A stretch of DNA of 35,071 bases from Reticulitermes lucifugus (Eukaryota; Arthropoda; Insecta; Blattodea; Rhinotermitidae). Below the pieces are notes generated by a model. The model saw only the letters and a program-made list of their open reading frames with translations. It was not told the origin of the DNA and did not search any database. The stretch is taken from contig JAKCWW010001212.1 in NCBI GenBank assembly GCA_026260175.1, forward strand, positions 31,334-66,404, read 5' to 3'. Below, piece by piece: positions 1-9,603 of this stretch (the stretch's first letter is position 1; each line of letters begins with the position of its first letter). A program made the position numbers and the translations under genes.

Positions 1-108
1 AAGGATTATGTCAATGAAAAATTCCAATGACACCATCGGGAATCGAACCCGCGACCTTCCGGTGTGTAGCGTAGTGCCTCAACCAATTGTGCAACCGCGT
101 GCCCCGCA
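1..108 (-). mobile_element. tRNA-derived SINE, 5' head, cut by window edge
   Basis: Read on the minus strand, this segment has a tRNA-like head: an A-box-like stretch (GCACAATTGGTTGAGGC) and a near-canonical B box (GGTTCGATTCC, about 38-49). The RNA polymerase III promoter would start near 105, and the body continues left past position 1. It is not a tRNA gene: no acceptor stem closes the structure and the reading continues into non-tRNA sequence. The matching 3' portion of what I believe is the same SINE family appears in plus orientation near 32430-32610. Confidence 0.6.
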
Positions 109-568
109 TTACAAGTGAACGCTTATCCATATTACAACAGATGGTGCAAATGCTTTGGTCATTGTGCATATATTCCCAGAAGCTCTCTAAAAAGTTTAAA
201 TTCTTACAAAGTAATGTGAAACCCCAATCTCCTCTGCAAGGCACTGCAAAGGTTTCTGTGAAGAATGTTCAAGCACAGAAAACTGACTTCATGCAGTTTC
301 TCTTCAATAAGCATTCAGAAATTCAATTATATTTGTTTCCCTTTTTGCTCCAGTAACAGCCCTGCCCATCTGATTTCATTTACAATTATATGATTAGTCT
401 ATTTAGAACTGCAACATCAGTAGCACAGACAGTCATCACTTGTGTGGATTTGTTGGTTTTGATATATCAAATTGGATAAAATTTGTACAAGGCTTGAACA
501 CTCTCCTGATAACAACCACAGCAGGGAAAAGAAAATTTTTATTTGCAATGAGTTAAGCTGCAGGTGTG
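109..568. other. Intronic or downstream DNA, no gene seen
   Basis: No convincing exon, tRNA or element end is visible here. Short open frames are shadows without conserved-looking sequence. The stretch lies on the 3' side of MRPL45 and is probably an intron of it, because the gene's remaining coding sequence is not found before the left edge. Confidence 0.4.
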
Positions 569-721
569 TCAGTTGCGCCAGTACTCCAAATCTTCATAGA
601 CCCGCGTGACGCTGGAGAAGCACGAGCAATACAGCAATTTGGGCCAGTCTGTAAAAAGTCTCACTGTACAATCAGTGATATATTTCAGTCCATAATATCC
701 ACCAGTATCAATTTCCTGAAC
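569..721 (-). other. Exon-like open segment of unknown product
   Basis: On the minus strand an acceptor-like TTTCAG is followed by 50 open codons and a stop. The peptide includes the pieces DTGGYYGLKYITDC and VYEDLEYWRN. The frame stays open a little upstream of the acceptor and then meets a stop. I do not recognise the product. It does not fit as the next MRPL45 exon: the previous MRPL45 exon ends in phase 2, which would force a different frame here that stops quickly. It could be a decayed mobile-element fragment, an exon of an unrelated gene, or chance. Confidence 0.2.
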
Positions 722-844
722 CTGAAAGCCAACAGATGTAACTTCATAAGGTCATTCTGTCACTGTGCAATTCTTTGCATACAAAATTAAAGTTCACACA
801 CAGAAGACCAATCTGCTGGAATGTGATAACAAGCAGTCTCATAG

Positions 845-1055
845 AATCTGTGGTCTTTTGGGTAATTACACGGCATCGCGTGGTAATTATTTACCGACGT
901 TTCGGGACGTGTCGGTCCCACCTCGGAATCTTGACCCATGAAGATGGGACGGACACGTTGTCCCGAAACGTCGGTAAATAATTACCACACGACGCCGTGT
1001 AATTACCCAAAAGACCACAGATTACATCAACATCGCGGCGGAAGCCTGAAATCAA
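845..1055 (+). mobile_element. Foldback element with retroposon-like ends, copy 1
   Basis: Arms at 845-908 and 960-1023 are inverted repeats matching at 62 of 64 positions, around a roughly 51-nt loop. A short unpaired tail follows (ATCAACATCGCGGCGGAAGC, then CTGAAATCAA). The whole unit is bounded by a direct repeat AGTCTCATAG at 835-844 and 1056-1065, which looks like a target-site duplication. The same hairpin plus the same tail recurs at 2088-2255, so this is a dispersed family. Open frames across it are artefacts of the hairpin. Confidence 0.75.
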
Positions 1056-1143
1056 AGTCTCATAGAAATTTACCAGCATTTTGGAGGAATCTTGTTACCT
1101 CTGTCTGGAAACCCTCAAATCTCACATACGCAATCTACAAATA

Positions 1144-1343
1144 CACCAAGTCCTTGTTTTACGCCCTAATTGCATTCCTGAAAAAGTGGGCATAAATCAA
1201 AAAGGTGTAAATCAAAAATCATACTCCCATGAAAAAGGCTTAAATAACTGCAAATAAGGCAGCCAAAGGGCATTTAACCGAAAATGAGCACTAAATTGGC
1301 AACGGACGTTAAAGCAAAAAAGGTGTAAAACAAGGCCTTGGTG
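1144..1343. mobile_element. TA-flanked MITE with 23-bp inverted ends
   Basis: The left end CACCAAGTCCTTGTTTTACG and the reverse complement of the right end (CACCAAGGCCTTGTTTTACA) agree at nearly all of about 23 positions. Both ends are flanked by TA (1142-1143 and 1344-1345), the duplication typical of Tc1/mariner and pogo elements. The 200-bp interior has no coding capacity, so this is a non-autonomous element. It lies on the 3' side of the visible MRPL45 exons. Confidence 0.65.
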
Positions 1344-1490
1344 TACATGTATGAACAAATTTCACATTCCTAATAGAAGCACTTCATTAGCTACTGTAAC
1401 ACAAACTTAAAAGCTAGATATATTTTACCATATCAATAATTTACCTTCTACAAAATATTTACTTTTACCTTAATGATACATTACTCATAC

Positions 1491-1642
1491 CTTGCCATGA
1501 GGGTATGTGCATTGATATATATGTCCTGTGCTTGCTGAACAAAATCACTGGCTTCAAAATCTTCCTCAAAGCTGCGGATTTTACGTATAGCCATCATGGA
1601 TTTACTTTTCTTTTCTAGGAATTCAACCTTCTGCTTAGCTCC
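1491..1642 (-). CDS. MRPL45: MRPL45 exon (TIM44-like domain start)
   Basis: The acceptor TTTTGTAG precedes 1642 and the donor GTATGAGT follows 1491. The exon is 152 nt, enters in phase 0 and leaves in phase 2. It encodes GAKQKVEFLEKKSKSMMAIR and continues to DIYINAHTLMA. The pattern of basic residues, then an acidic patch, then an IYINAH-like helix matches the start of the TIM44-like domain in mL45. Confidence 0.85.
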
Positions 1643-3879
1643 CTACAAAAGATAACAAAGCTGCAAAAATTTGTTCTAGTATCTTGCAAGGGTTGAATAT
1701 CCAATGAAGAATGCTGGAACAGGTGGATGCAGGAATATACAGTGTGTGAGCAGTGATTGGCTGGCAAGTAAAGTAAAAACATGTCAATCAGGCAGCAGCA
1801 AGAAGGGCTGTGGGTGCTTTAACAAAGGAGGAGCATCGCGAGATGGAGGTAGGTTGAGGTCTGATCACTGGTCACCCATAGCAGAGTAGACATTAGTGAT
1901 GTACACAAGCTGTTAAAACGTGTGACTTAGATCCATTACAATGCACGTTCAAACTGCGCTCCATCAACAGTGATAACACTGCATTGCACGTTGCAACAGC
2001 AAATGGAAGGCCTTCTCAAGAACACCCAGAATGTTCCATACGAATTCTGCATCATCCAGTACTCTATAAAACAGCGCATCTCAGCTGAAATCTGCGGTCT
2101 TCTGGGGTATTACACGGCATCGTGTGGTAATTGTTTACTGACATTTCGGGACAATGTATCGGTCCCGAAACGTCAGTAAACAATTACCACACGACGCCGT
2201 GTGATACCCCAGAAGACCGCAGATATCATCAACATCGCGGCGGAAGCCTGAAAAAGTGCATCTCAGTTGTTCATCTTCTATTCACACACCAAAGATGACT
2301 GCAAAGATATAAAGTGAAATGGTTAAGGTTGTGAGATCTTGGTGGCCAATTCCCAATCCAATGACCAATATCGGTATCATGGACACAGTCTGTTACCTGT
2401 CAACTGAAATGTGATGCAGCTCCATCATGTTATATGTACACACAGAGCTGTGCTACCAAAGGACCATCCTTCAAAGAAGAGACAGTTCATTGTAAAAACC
2501 ACCGAGATAGAGCCACCTTTAAAATATGAGGTCCACTCAATTTTTTGAAAATGGTGCTGCACCACACGTTCATTGAAATTCTGTAAATTAAGTACATTCA
2601 TTTCATGATGATTCTCTGGAGACCAGGAATGTGTGTTATGCATATTATTCAATCTGCAGTAAACTGTGCTACATCGGTCATCAAAATCATGAGGCATAGC
2701 ACCAATGCACAAGCAAGACTATAAACCTACATCATAATGCTGCAGTTATAGATGCTGAATGAGCTGAATGTGATCTGGATGGAAGCCATAAACAATTTAA
2801 TGCCTGCCAGAATGTGCGAGGAACACCACAGTGTGAAGACATCCTTCTAGTACTCTGATACAGAATATGTACAACAAAATGTGCCATTTTTCCCTTGAAT
2901 ATCTGTTAACTTATTTCAAGTGTCACTTTACACTCACATGTACAGTTATGGGAGATATCTTTCCATCTCCCTCAGGTGGTACATATGGTTCAAACACTCC
3001 ACCTGTACAACTGATATAAAATGGGCGTTCTATCCATGGTCTTGGAGGCTGAATTCCTTTTTCCTTCATCTTAGATCTAATTTCTTCTGGTGATAGTTCA
3101 TCATCAGTTCTCCTCTCTTCGAAGTCTGGCAGATTCACTTTTATTACCTGAAAATTTATAACATAAAATTAATTCTCCATATATTGTTATGACGTTGAGC
3201 CACGACATTAAAACTTAACAAGATGGAGATGTATGCAGCAGCACACCAATGATTTCCTTTAGGATGTCTCCATTCTAGCATCAATTTCATCTAGTTTTTA
3301 CTCAGTTAACATGTCTTCTACATGTTCTCTTACCCACTGAAATATAACCTGTTCCTCAATACCTTATCAGATATTTGTTAACTGTTATCTTGTTAGGAAG
3401 GGGTGAATCACTAAACTTTCACCTGAATTTACAACACTTCTTGTATGAACAGTATTTGGTACATGTATCATACAAAAGCATGCATCACTCCAATGAAATT
3501 TACATATATGAACTACCCAGAAGTGGCTCAGGATGATATCTAATGATGGACTTTCTTGGTAACAATGTCAAATCTTCTGGTTCTTTTACCAGTGTAAGTT
3601 GCTTAGCTTTCCACCACCCTTGTGCATAAAATGGTGTGTTCTCTATTTTGAAAATGGTTGATTGACAATCCTAGGAATCAACAGAGTAAAGGGATTTCTG
3701 AAGGATTATGTGATTATATGAGTATTTGACTGTATTGTCTATATTAGCATTTATGTTACCTTTTTCATCCGCAGCCATTTGAATTTTGGATTCCAATGTT
3801 TATTACCAAGGTGTCGCACAAAATTTAAATTAACTGACGCTACTTTCATGCATGGTACTAGAAGTCTGAATGGTGCCAA
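1491..3879 (-). CDS. MRPL45: Mitochondrial ribosomal protein mL45 (partial gene, three exons)
   Basis: mL45 belongs to the mitochondrial large ribosomal subunit. From family knowledge, it has a TIM44-like fold and helps hold the ribosome at the inner membrane near the peptide exit. Three minus-strand exons join in phase: 3879-3760 (40 codons), 3147-2938 (70 codons) and 1642-1491 (50 codons plus 2 nt). The joined 160-residue stretch runs from a basic N-terminal region (NKHWNPKFKWLRMKK) through FEPYVPPEGDGKIS into the start of the TIM44-like domain (MAIRKIRSFEEDFEASD). The family is usually about 300 residues or more, so roughly half is missing. The first coding exon is not identified; a distal first exon should lie around 4500-5350. 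The 3' exons lie left of position 1. The gene is head to head with kra. Confidence 0.85.
1895..2720 (-). pseudogene. Decayed Tc1/mariner-type transposase remnant
   Basis: Minus-strand frames, broken by stops and shifts, give in order: a HSWSPENHHEM segment, KIEWTSYFKG, then WIGNWPPRSHNLNHFTLYL, then EFVWNILGVLEKAF. The third piece resembles the W-PPRSPDLNPLDFYLW block around the last catalytic aspartate of DDE transposases, with that aspartate lost. The fourth piece resembles the NTPGIFERV-like tail of the same family. A foldback element (2088-2255) is inserted between the third and fourth pieces. No functional protein can be made. Boundaries are approximate and no terminal repeats were located. 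Confidence 0.5.
2088..2255 (+). mobile_element. Foldback element with retroposon-like ends, copy 2
   Basis: Arms at 2090-2152 and 2162-2224 pair at 60 of 63 positions around a 9-nt loop. The tail ATCAACATCGCGGCGGAAGC is shared with copy 1 and ends in a run of five A. Flanks 2074-2087 and 2256-2269 form a 14-bp direct repeat with two mismatches (GCGCATCTCAGCTG against GTGCATCTCAGTTG). Copy 2 lacks most of the loop present in copy 1. Confidence 0.75.
2938..3147 (-). CDS. MRPL45: MRPL45 exon (FEPYVPPEGDGK block)
   Basis: The acceptor ATTTTCAG precedes 3147 and the consensus donor GTGAGTGT follows 2938. The exon is 210 nt in phase 0 at both ends, giving 70 codons from VIKVNLPDFEERRTDDELS to GKISPITVH. 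The PYVPPEGDG motif after an ISCTGG stretch is the clearest family signature in this gene. The open frame continues nine codons into the intron, so the donor rather than a stop defines the end. Confidence 0.9.
3760..3879 (-). CDS. MRPL45: MRPL45 exon (N-terminal region)
   Basis: The acceptor AATTTCAG precedes 3879 and the donor GTAACA follows 3760. The exon is exactly 40 codons in phase 0. It encodes LAPFRLLVPCMKVASVNLNF followed by VRHLGNKHWNPKFKWLRMKK, a basic segment without acidic residues, as expected near a mitochondrial targeting sequence. A methionine at codon 11 could start translation if the upstream exon is non-coding. A short coding first exon is equally possible. Confidence 0.75.
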
Positions 3880-4179
3880 CTGAAATTAAAATTGTATTCA
3901 TTAAAAACTAGGTGTTAATGAAAAACATAATTCTACGGGGTGGTATGACTGGATTCCTGGGCTTTTCCATCGTATTACATTCTTGAACATCCTATTGTTT
4001 CAAACTGTACACATGGAACCAAGTCCAAAAGCCAGGTAACTGTAAATATAAAATACCATCATAATAACCCTTTAGAATAATTCTCTGGTGTTATGGGAAA
4101 AAAGGATAAGAACTTGCTCAACATAAGATAAATAAAATATTGTGATGTGCCTCTACATGCCATAAAGGTATACAGGTGC

Positions 4180-4460
4180 AGTGAAGGCACTAGCTGTACG
4201 TGAGTGATCAGCCTCACGCCCCGCCATCTAGTGCGGAGGTTAAGAATGAGTGGCAGTATACCTCTACTCCCCCTACAGATCATGGCGTGGATAGGGAAAA
4301 TTATACCTTTCCACCCATTTAATGAGGGGCTGGGTTGGCTCCACAGCCGGTCTGGACGTTTTGGAGAAGAGATAAATCTCTTACCCGTTCTAGGATTCGA
4401 ACCCCGAATCGTCCAAACCATAGCCTAGTCACTAGACTGACTACACCATTCCGGCTCCTC
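4180..4460 (-). mobile_element. tRNA-derived SINE, copy A (inverted body module)
   Basis: Read on the minus strand, the head near 4455-4385 has an A-box-like region and a B box (GGGTTCGAATCC, about 4391-4406). A CTCTTCTCCAAAACGTCCA body follows. At 4213-4280 lies a module (CCATCTAGTGC, then TTAAGAATGAGTGG, then TATACCTCTAC in plus orientation) that also occurs in the copies at 26431-26485 and 33355-33420. In this copy the module is inverted relative to the head. No clear target duplication was found. Confidence 0.6.
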
Positions 4461-5584
4461 AACCATGAGGTAAATACATAACGCAATTCGTCTTATCATA
4501 TGCATGACGTGAAAACCGGGTTACATTACTTATATACAATTTTAATGATACACTGAAATACCAAGTTAAGTACAACACCGCATGAAGCCGTTTTTAGTTT
4601 CTGCCCAATTAATTACAAACATAACCTTTGACAACGTAAAAAACCTACAATTCTATCTCGTGTTGTGCTATATGTTATCTACCTTGAGGCATTTTATGTA
4701 TGAATTTACAACAGAAACAGACATTGATACAGTTTCCGTCACTTAGATGTGTTTAGCACTACCCAAATTCGTTTTTTCGCTGCAATCCCTGCTCGTCCCC
4801 ATCTGCTCGGACACTTCATCAGACGGGTAAATTGACCGCACTCTATCGTCAAAGTCTATAACCATGGTAACCAATATGGTAGCAAAGTTATCCGTACAGG
4901 CATGTGTAACTTTAGTGACCATGTTAACCGGAAACTTTTATTCACCACTTTGTTGTAAAATCATTCGTATGCGAGCTGTGGTCGTATGGCCTAATTTAAT
5001 AATTTACACTTACACGTTTGCCGTAGTTTTTGTTCACAGTAAAGTCTAACACAAAGATAAAATCGTGAACTCAAAGCCATCTCTATGTGCATAGGCGGAA
5101 ACAGATAGTACGTTTAGTGAGTATGTTGTAATCGCACAAATGTAATTAATCGGGCGCAATAGGGGACCAAATGTAACCTTTCTACGTTGCGGAGAAGACC
5201 ATTTTAGTTTCATTGTTTTATTTGTAAAACACAACCAATTTCCTTTTCCAAGTCTCGAAGTTCTGCGTACTTTCTTTCCGCATTTCATGAAACCCACGGA
5301 TCCTAATTGGCACCTTTCGTATACATTTGGCGTTAATTCATAGAAGTGTCACGTTAAAAGCACAAAGTAGAGGATCATGTTTTGTGTTCGACTGAAACAG
5401 GTATATTTATTATTTTAAAAATGATTATATGTGATATAAGGAAAAAGTTTTAATCACATGAAAATTGTATCTCAATTTACTTCAGCGTCATAATTCCGGA
5501 TCTTCCGTCACACGTTGCTTAATATTCTCTGATCATCATACGCCTCATACGGTGTTCTGTGCTGCAAGTTTAACAGGTTTTCAT
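4461..5584. promoter_or_regulatory. Probable shared promoter region between MRPL45 and kra
   Basis: MRPL45 is transcribed leftward and kra rightward, and no other gene is seen between their nearest identified coding exons. This stretch should contain both transcription starts. An inverted CCAAT motif lies at 5306-5310 and CG dinucleotides are more frequent here than in nearby introns, by eye. No TATA box or start site can be fixed from sequence alone, and the first exon of MRPL45 was not located. Open frames here (for example 5046-5297 on the minus strand) do not resemble known proteins. Confidence 0.3.
5460..5584 (+). other. kra: Candidate non-coding first exon of kra
   Basis: A consensus donor (TCAT followed by GTAAGTATTT) at 5584/5585 lies at the right-hand edge of the intergenic region. 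A 5' UTR exon is needed because the coding sequence begins 11 nt after the acceptor at 10636. The left boundary is arbitrary. RNA data could place the first exon elsewhere. Confidence 0.25.
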
Positions 5585-6443
5585 GTAAGTATTTTATACC
5601 GAGAGCGATGTATGCTTAGTTTAATATTGAAAGCTGGAAAATCCTGGAGTGCGAGAAATGTATAGAAATTAGAACTATTCCTATTTTTCTTGAAATTACC
5701 AGTTTTAGACCGTTAACTTGGTGTGGTTATTCCATCAACATTTTGTCTCGGATTATTCAGCCTTGGTAAGGGTCATAGTGTCCTAGACCTGCTTTCGGTG
5801 GCTGGTATTTATGCTTATTGTCAGAATTGGGATATAGCATTATGACAGCTAAGAACTTGCCCTTCAGTTTAATTATGTTATCCTAAAATATGTTGATGTT
5901 GAATAATGTGTCCATTGACCTACAACAGACTTTATCATCTTGGCCTGAAATACCATGCCTGTTTTTCGTATGTGGGCTCAGTTTTTGAAATGGAATAGTG
6001 CATTTTCGATCTCCATATCTGTGGTGTTTATTGTTGCAACACAATTTAAACAGTATGCGTTAAAATTGTTAAATATTTAAAAGTGAAGTTATACCAGGAA
6101 GATGATTTATGTAATTATCAGACTGGTTCAGTTTTGTTATGTTTTAATACGTGTTTGGTACATTAGTAGTTGTTTAAGAGAGCTTATGTTTTGGGCACAA
6201 TTGAATTTAGATATGACATAAGAATTTTTTAGGTTTTTACAATGTGTATCTTTTGTTTTGTATGCATTCCAAGAGAGCTCCTATTATGTTTAAACACTGC
6301 ACAAGTAAACTGTGTGGAATTTACAACACACATATTGTAGTGAACATTCATGCTTTCAATTGTAAATGTGCTTGTGTTGATGTTAACATTATTTATTTAC
6401 AAAGTGGTAAAAAGCTGTTCTTTTTTTCTAATTTGTATTCCAG

Positions 6444-6494
6444 CGTATAGAGTTTATAGATGAATGTGGATTAATTCTGCCATCAGCAACTGAT
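6444..6494 (+). other. Exon-like segment in kra intron 1
   Basis: A strong pyrimidine tract and acceptor (TTTGTATTCCAG) precede 51 nt that end at a consensus donor (GTAAGTTATG). The segment is open in one frame but matches nothing known in this protein family. It also holds two overlapping short AUG frames, so as an alternative 5' UTR exon it would carry upstream open reading frames. It may equally be a chance pair of splice sites. Confidence 0.25.
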
Positions 6495-6739
6495 GTAAGT
6501 TATGTACTATAGATTGCACATGAGGTATAAATATGAGAGGTTGGTTGGCTTAAAAGAGTGTTTTGTCACTTGGTGTGTTCTTTGAGGAACTTCACAATAT
6601 TACAACTGTTCTAATCTGTTAATTGTCATGTTGATCGATATAAGGACTTAGATAAATTGAAACTGGCCCATAAAGAGCTATTATATGGCACATCTTTCTG
6701 GCTACAGGTCAGGGACCGTATATCTTCGACTGAGTGCTG

Positions 6740-6948
6740 TCAACTTATTTTATTTGACTAAACCAACTAAATGCACATACAACATACACAATAGTATAGT
6801 CTTTTATCACTCCAACATGTTTCAGCACTACTGTGCCATTTTCATAGAGTTCTTACACCAAGTTTTAAAACTAGCTAAAATATGATAAGTACATTCTTTA
6901 TATGTATATATACGTGTTTAGTTGGTTTAGTAAGGGGAAATAAGTTGA
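6740..6948. mobile_element. Inverted-repeat element (MITE-like)
   Basis: The left arm TCAACTTATTTTATTTGACT, continuing AAACCAACTAAA, matches the reverse complement of the right arm, TCAACTTATTTCCCCTTACT, then AAACCAACTAAA. About three quarters of 40 positions agree. The interior carries an ACATGTTTCAGCACTACTG motif. A partial relative seems to lie near 32277-32400. No target duplication was identified, so the superfamily is unknown. Confidence 0.45.
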
Positions 6949-8330
6949 TTAAAATGCACAGAATAAGCAGTTTAAAAATGAGTGCTACCAGTTAATGTGA
7001 GTGCAACACAGTTCTAGAATCATTTGGTAAGAATAATAAAAAAACCTTATATGATTAGAAGAAGAACTGAAAATGCTATCTTGTATGCACAATCTCACAC
7101 ACACACACAAACAAGTTTCAAGATGACACGAAGTTGTTCTTGAGTAGTGTCTGAAAGTTTTTCCATATGTTCCTCAACTCTTCATCTCTATGGCAATTTC
7201 TTTTGTATATTTAGCTTTCACCCAGCAGGATAAATGTGTTCATGACACAGTGCACATCAGTTGTTACCACATGAACGTGAACTTTATTCATTAAATGCTA
7301 TTTCTCGAAACTCCAGCAACAGTTATTTTGGGAACATATCTGTGCACATGAAACCAGGTGTCTTTAGAGAAAATGTTTAAATAGTTAATTTGACTGTGAT
7401 GAGATGAGTGCAGAAACCAGTTTCAGAAATTAATAACCCTTTTGTTCATGTCATGTGGGTACAAAGCTTGAACTATGGCCACAATTGAAGCAGTTACATT
7501 GTGTTTTGCTGCTTATGAATTTGAAATTCCAATCTCTTTGTAAGATGTCTTGGGGACTTCACTGGCAAATATTCTGTCCTAATCCAGTTTCATTCAACTG
7601 CCCTTCCTTAAGCACATCACAGATAGCAGGTTTCTTTTTCAGAAGTGGTACAGTCGATCTGACTCTGTTAGTCATTTCATGGATGCCACTTATGTTCATC
7701 TCTCTCTTTTTCTCAAGTGGGCCTTTTTGCACTTTGAACACCCACTATGTCACCCACATAGTCACCATATCATCATGATGCTGGGTTTGCCATGTTGCTT
7801 TGTGTTTATGACAGCATTTCATATACATCTTGTGATCTTTGTCTGTTAATTGTTAAGGCCTATTGCACATACTCCTGTCTCATTAGCCAGGATATCTAAT
7901 CTGTATTTCCCATCTACATGGTTCTGTCCCATAGTTTCAGTGCAACTTCCAGCTTGTGTGTCCATATAAGGAACTCAGAAATGGGGGCTCAGGGTACCCT
8001 TTTCACTGCCCCTGTATAGGTGCACAGCCCAGACTGATCAGGTACACCCAACTAGTGCCCTGTAGGAGGCCTGTGTAGCACACATGCTCTGAAGGTTGTG
8101 TAGTCATTGGTGTGTTATATTACCAGTTACTTGAATTTGTCTTGTAATCAGTCACAAGTCCGCTGAAGCTGTGTGGACCCATGTATGTCTGCACAGTGTA
8201 CTGCGGGAAGGTTGGTTATTCCCATGTTAAGGGTATAAAGTTGCAGTTCACCTTTGGTGCAGGACTTGCAGCTAGGCTTCTAAATTACGAGTCACATTCT
8301 AGAAGGCTAACTCTTCTGAAGTACTATAGA

Positions 8331-8419
8331 CCCTCTTATGAACGGACTAACACGGGGAGTGGATGGTCCGATAATGCGGATTGTCCGGTTCTTCCGAATT
8401 TTGTGTGTGTGTGTGTGTA
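8331..8419. repeat. Transposon-end-like fragment followed by (GT)n
   Basis: The sequence GGTCCGATAATGCGGATTGT followed by CCGGTTCTTCCGAAT resembles the repetitive ends of pogo/Tigger-type elements. Only one end is visible, so the assignment is weak. A (TG)n microsatellite of 18 nt follows at 8402-8419. Confidence 0.25.
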
Positions 8420-8646
8420 TAGCCTAAAAAGTCACCAAAACAGTGATACAATACTGTATAAATAACACTGATGTATGTACATAATATACAAATATAATTA
8501 ACCTTGTAGTGAATATAAATAAATGATAATTAAGGGGAGAAGCCTGTGTTGTTACTCTTACATATTAAAAAAGTAAAACATAAAAAAAAGGTCAGAAGAG
8601 CTGTGAGCTCGCGTCCGGGTCCACCACCTATTGGCCATTTCACTAA

Positions 8647-8925
8647 TTAACTTTCAAGACCACTAATTTCCCGCATTCCCATTGTGAACCAAACTTTCGG
8701 AACCAACATATTTCGTCCATTATTTCCGACATCCATATAAGAGGTCCATTCATAAAAGAGTTGACAATATTCTTTGAGATCAGGTTGTATTTGAGGTTTC
8801 CATGCTGGCACAGGCTGGAAGATACAGGTTTTTCGTTTTATTCCTGTATAACAGGTTGATGGCAATGGTTCTGGAGGGGGGACATCATCGTTACAGTTAC
8901 TTTGTGCACAAACAATGATTAGCAT
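8647..8925 (-). other. Unassigned 92-codon open frame in kra intron 1
   Basis: The translation starts MLIIVCAQSNCNDDVPPPEP and contains four cysteines in the first half, a KPQIQPDLKEY stretch and a NGRNMLVPKVW stretch. Its composition looks more protein-like than other intronic frames, but I recognise no family. No polyadenylation signal lies close downstream on the minus strand. It may be a remnant of a mobile element, an exon of a nested gene or chance. Confidence 0.2.
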
Positions 8926-9603
8926 TGTTGAAGAATGAAAGGAATAAAGATTTGACCTGTGGTTACAAATGTTAAAATGCCAGCCCCTTTTGGCTTAACA
9001 TGCAAACTCACTGGTACTGACAAAACCGTATATAATGTCGGTCCTGTTTACATTCGGAAGGCTTGTGATGTAATTGTGTGCAGGGTTAATACATCTTGCT
9101 TTAAGAACAGAATGCTTCTGGTTGAGAGGTTTCAAATGAGAAGCAAGCAAACTTGCTCCTTCAATGCTTTCTGTAATGTGCAGCATTGAAATTCATACTC
9201 TTTGTAAATATTGGCCATTAGGATTGGCAGGATAATTTTACTCTGCCTTCCTACATGTTTGAGAAACAACACAGGGGTGCAAGAAAACATTGCAGTGATA
9301 TTTTATTAATGCTTTAATTAATAGCGTGGACTTACATACTGTTTTGTATGCTTTTTAATTTGTGGTCTTATGAATGAGTTATACAATATGCTTTCGGCAT
9401 TGGATAATTGTTTTGGTGTGCCAGTTTACTGCAGAGTATTAACTTTTGTTTCTAGGATTACACGTGCATTGCTTGCCAGATGATTTGCTAGTGAAAGCAT
9501 GGACTCATATTTCTTTGTCAAAGACGCACGCACACACACACTGTGCTGACATCACAAATTGGCAAACATGTGTAGAGGAATAAGAAATAGTGTGATGGTT
9601 TAA

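Noticed and set aside
569..721. Next exon of MRPL45
   Set aside because: The exon at 1491-1642 ends in phase 2, whereas the open frame here needs phase 0. The peptide also does not resemble the TIM44-like domain.
891..1195. Overlapping open frames on both strands read as small proteins
   Set aside because: They are produced by the long inverted repeat at 845-1023 and its tail. The two strands give mirror-related peptides.
4385..4455. A tRNA gene on the minus strand
   Set aside because: A and B boxes are present, but there is no closed cloverleaf and the sequence continues into a repeated body. It is a SINE head; the same reasoning applies at 1-108, 33177-33229 and 26590-26664.
5046..5297. 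83-codon minus-strand frame as the first MRPL45 exon
   Set aside because: It is rich in basic residues and upstream of the gene, but no donor in the required phase was found at its end and its sequence does not resemble a targeting peptide followed by mL45.
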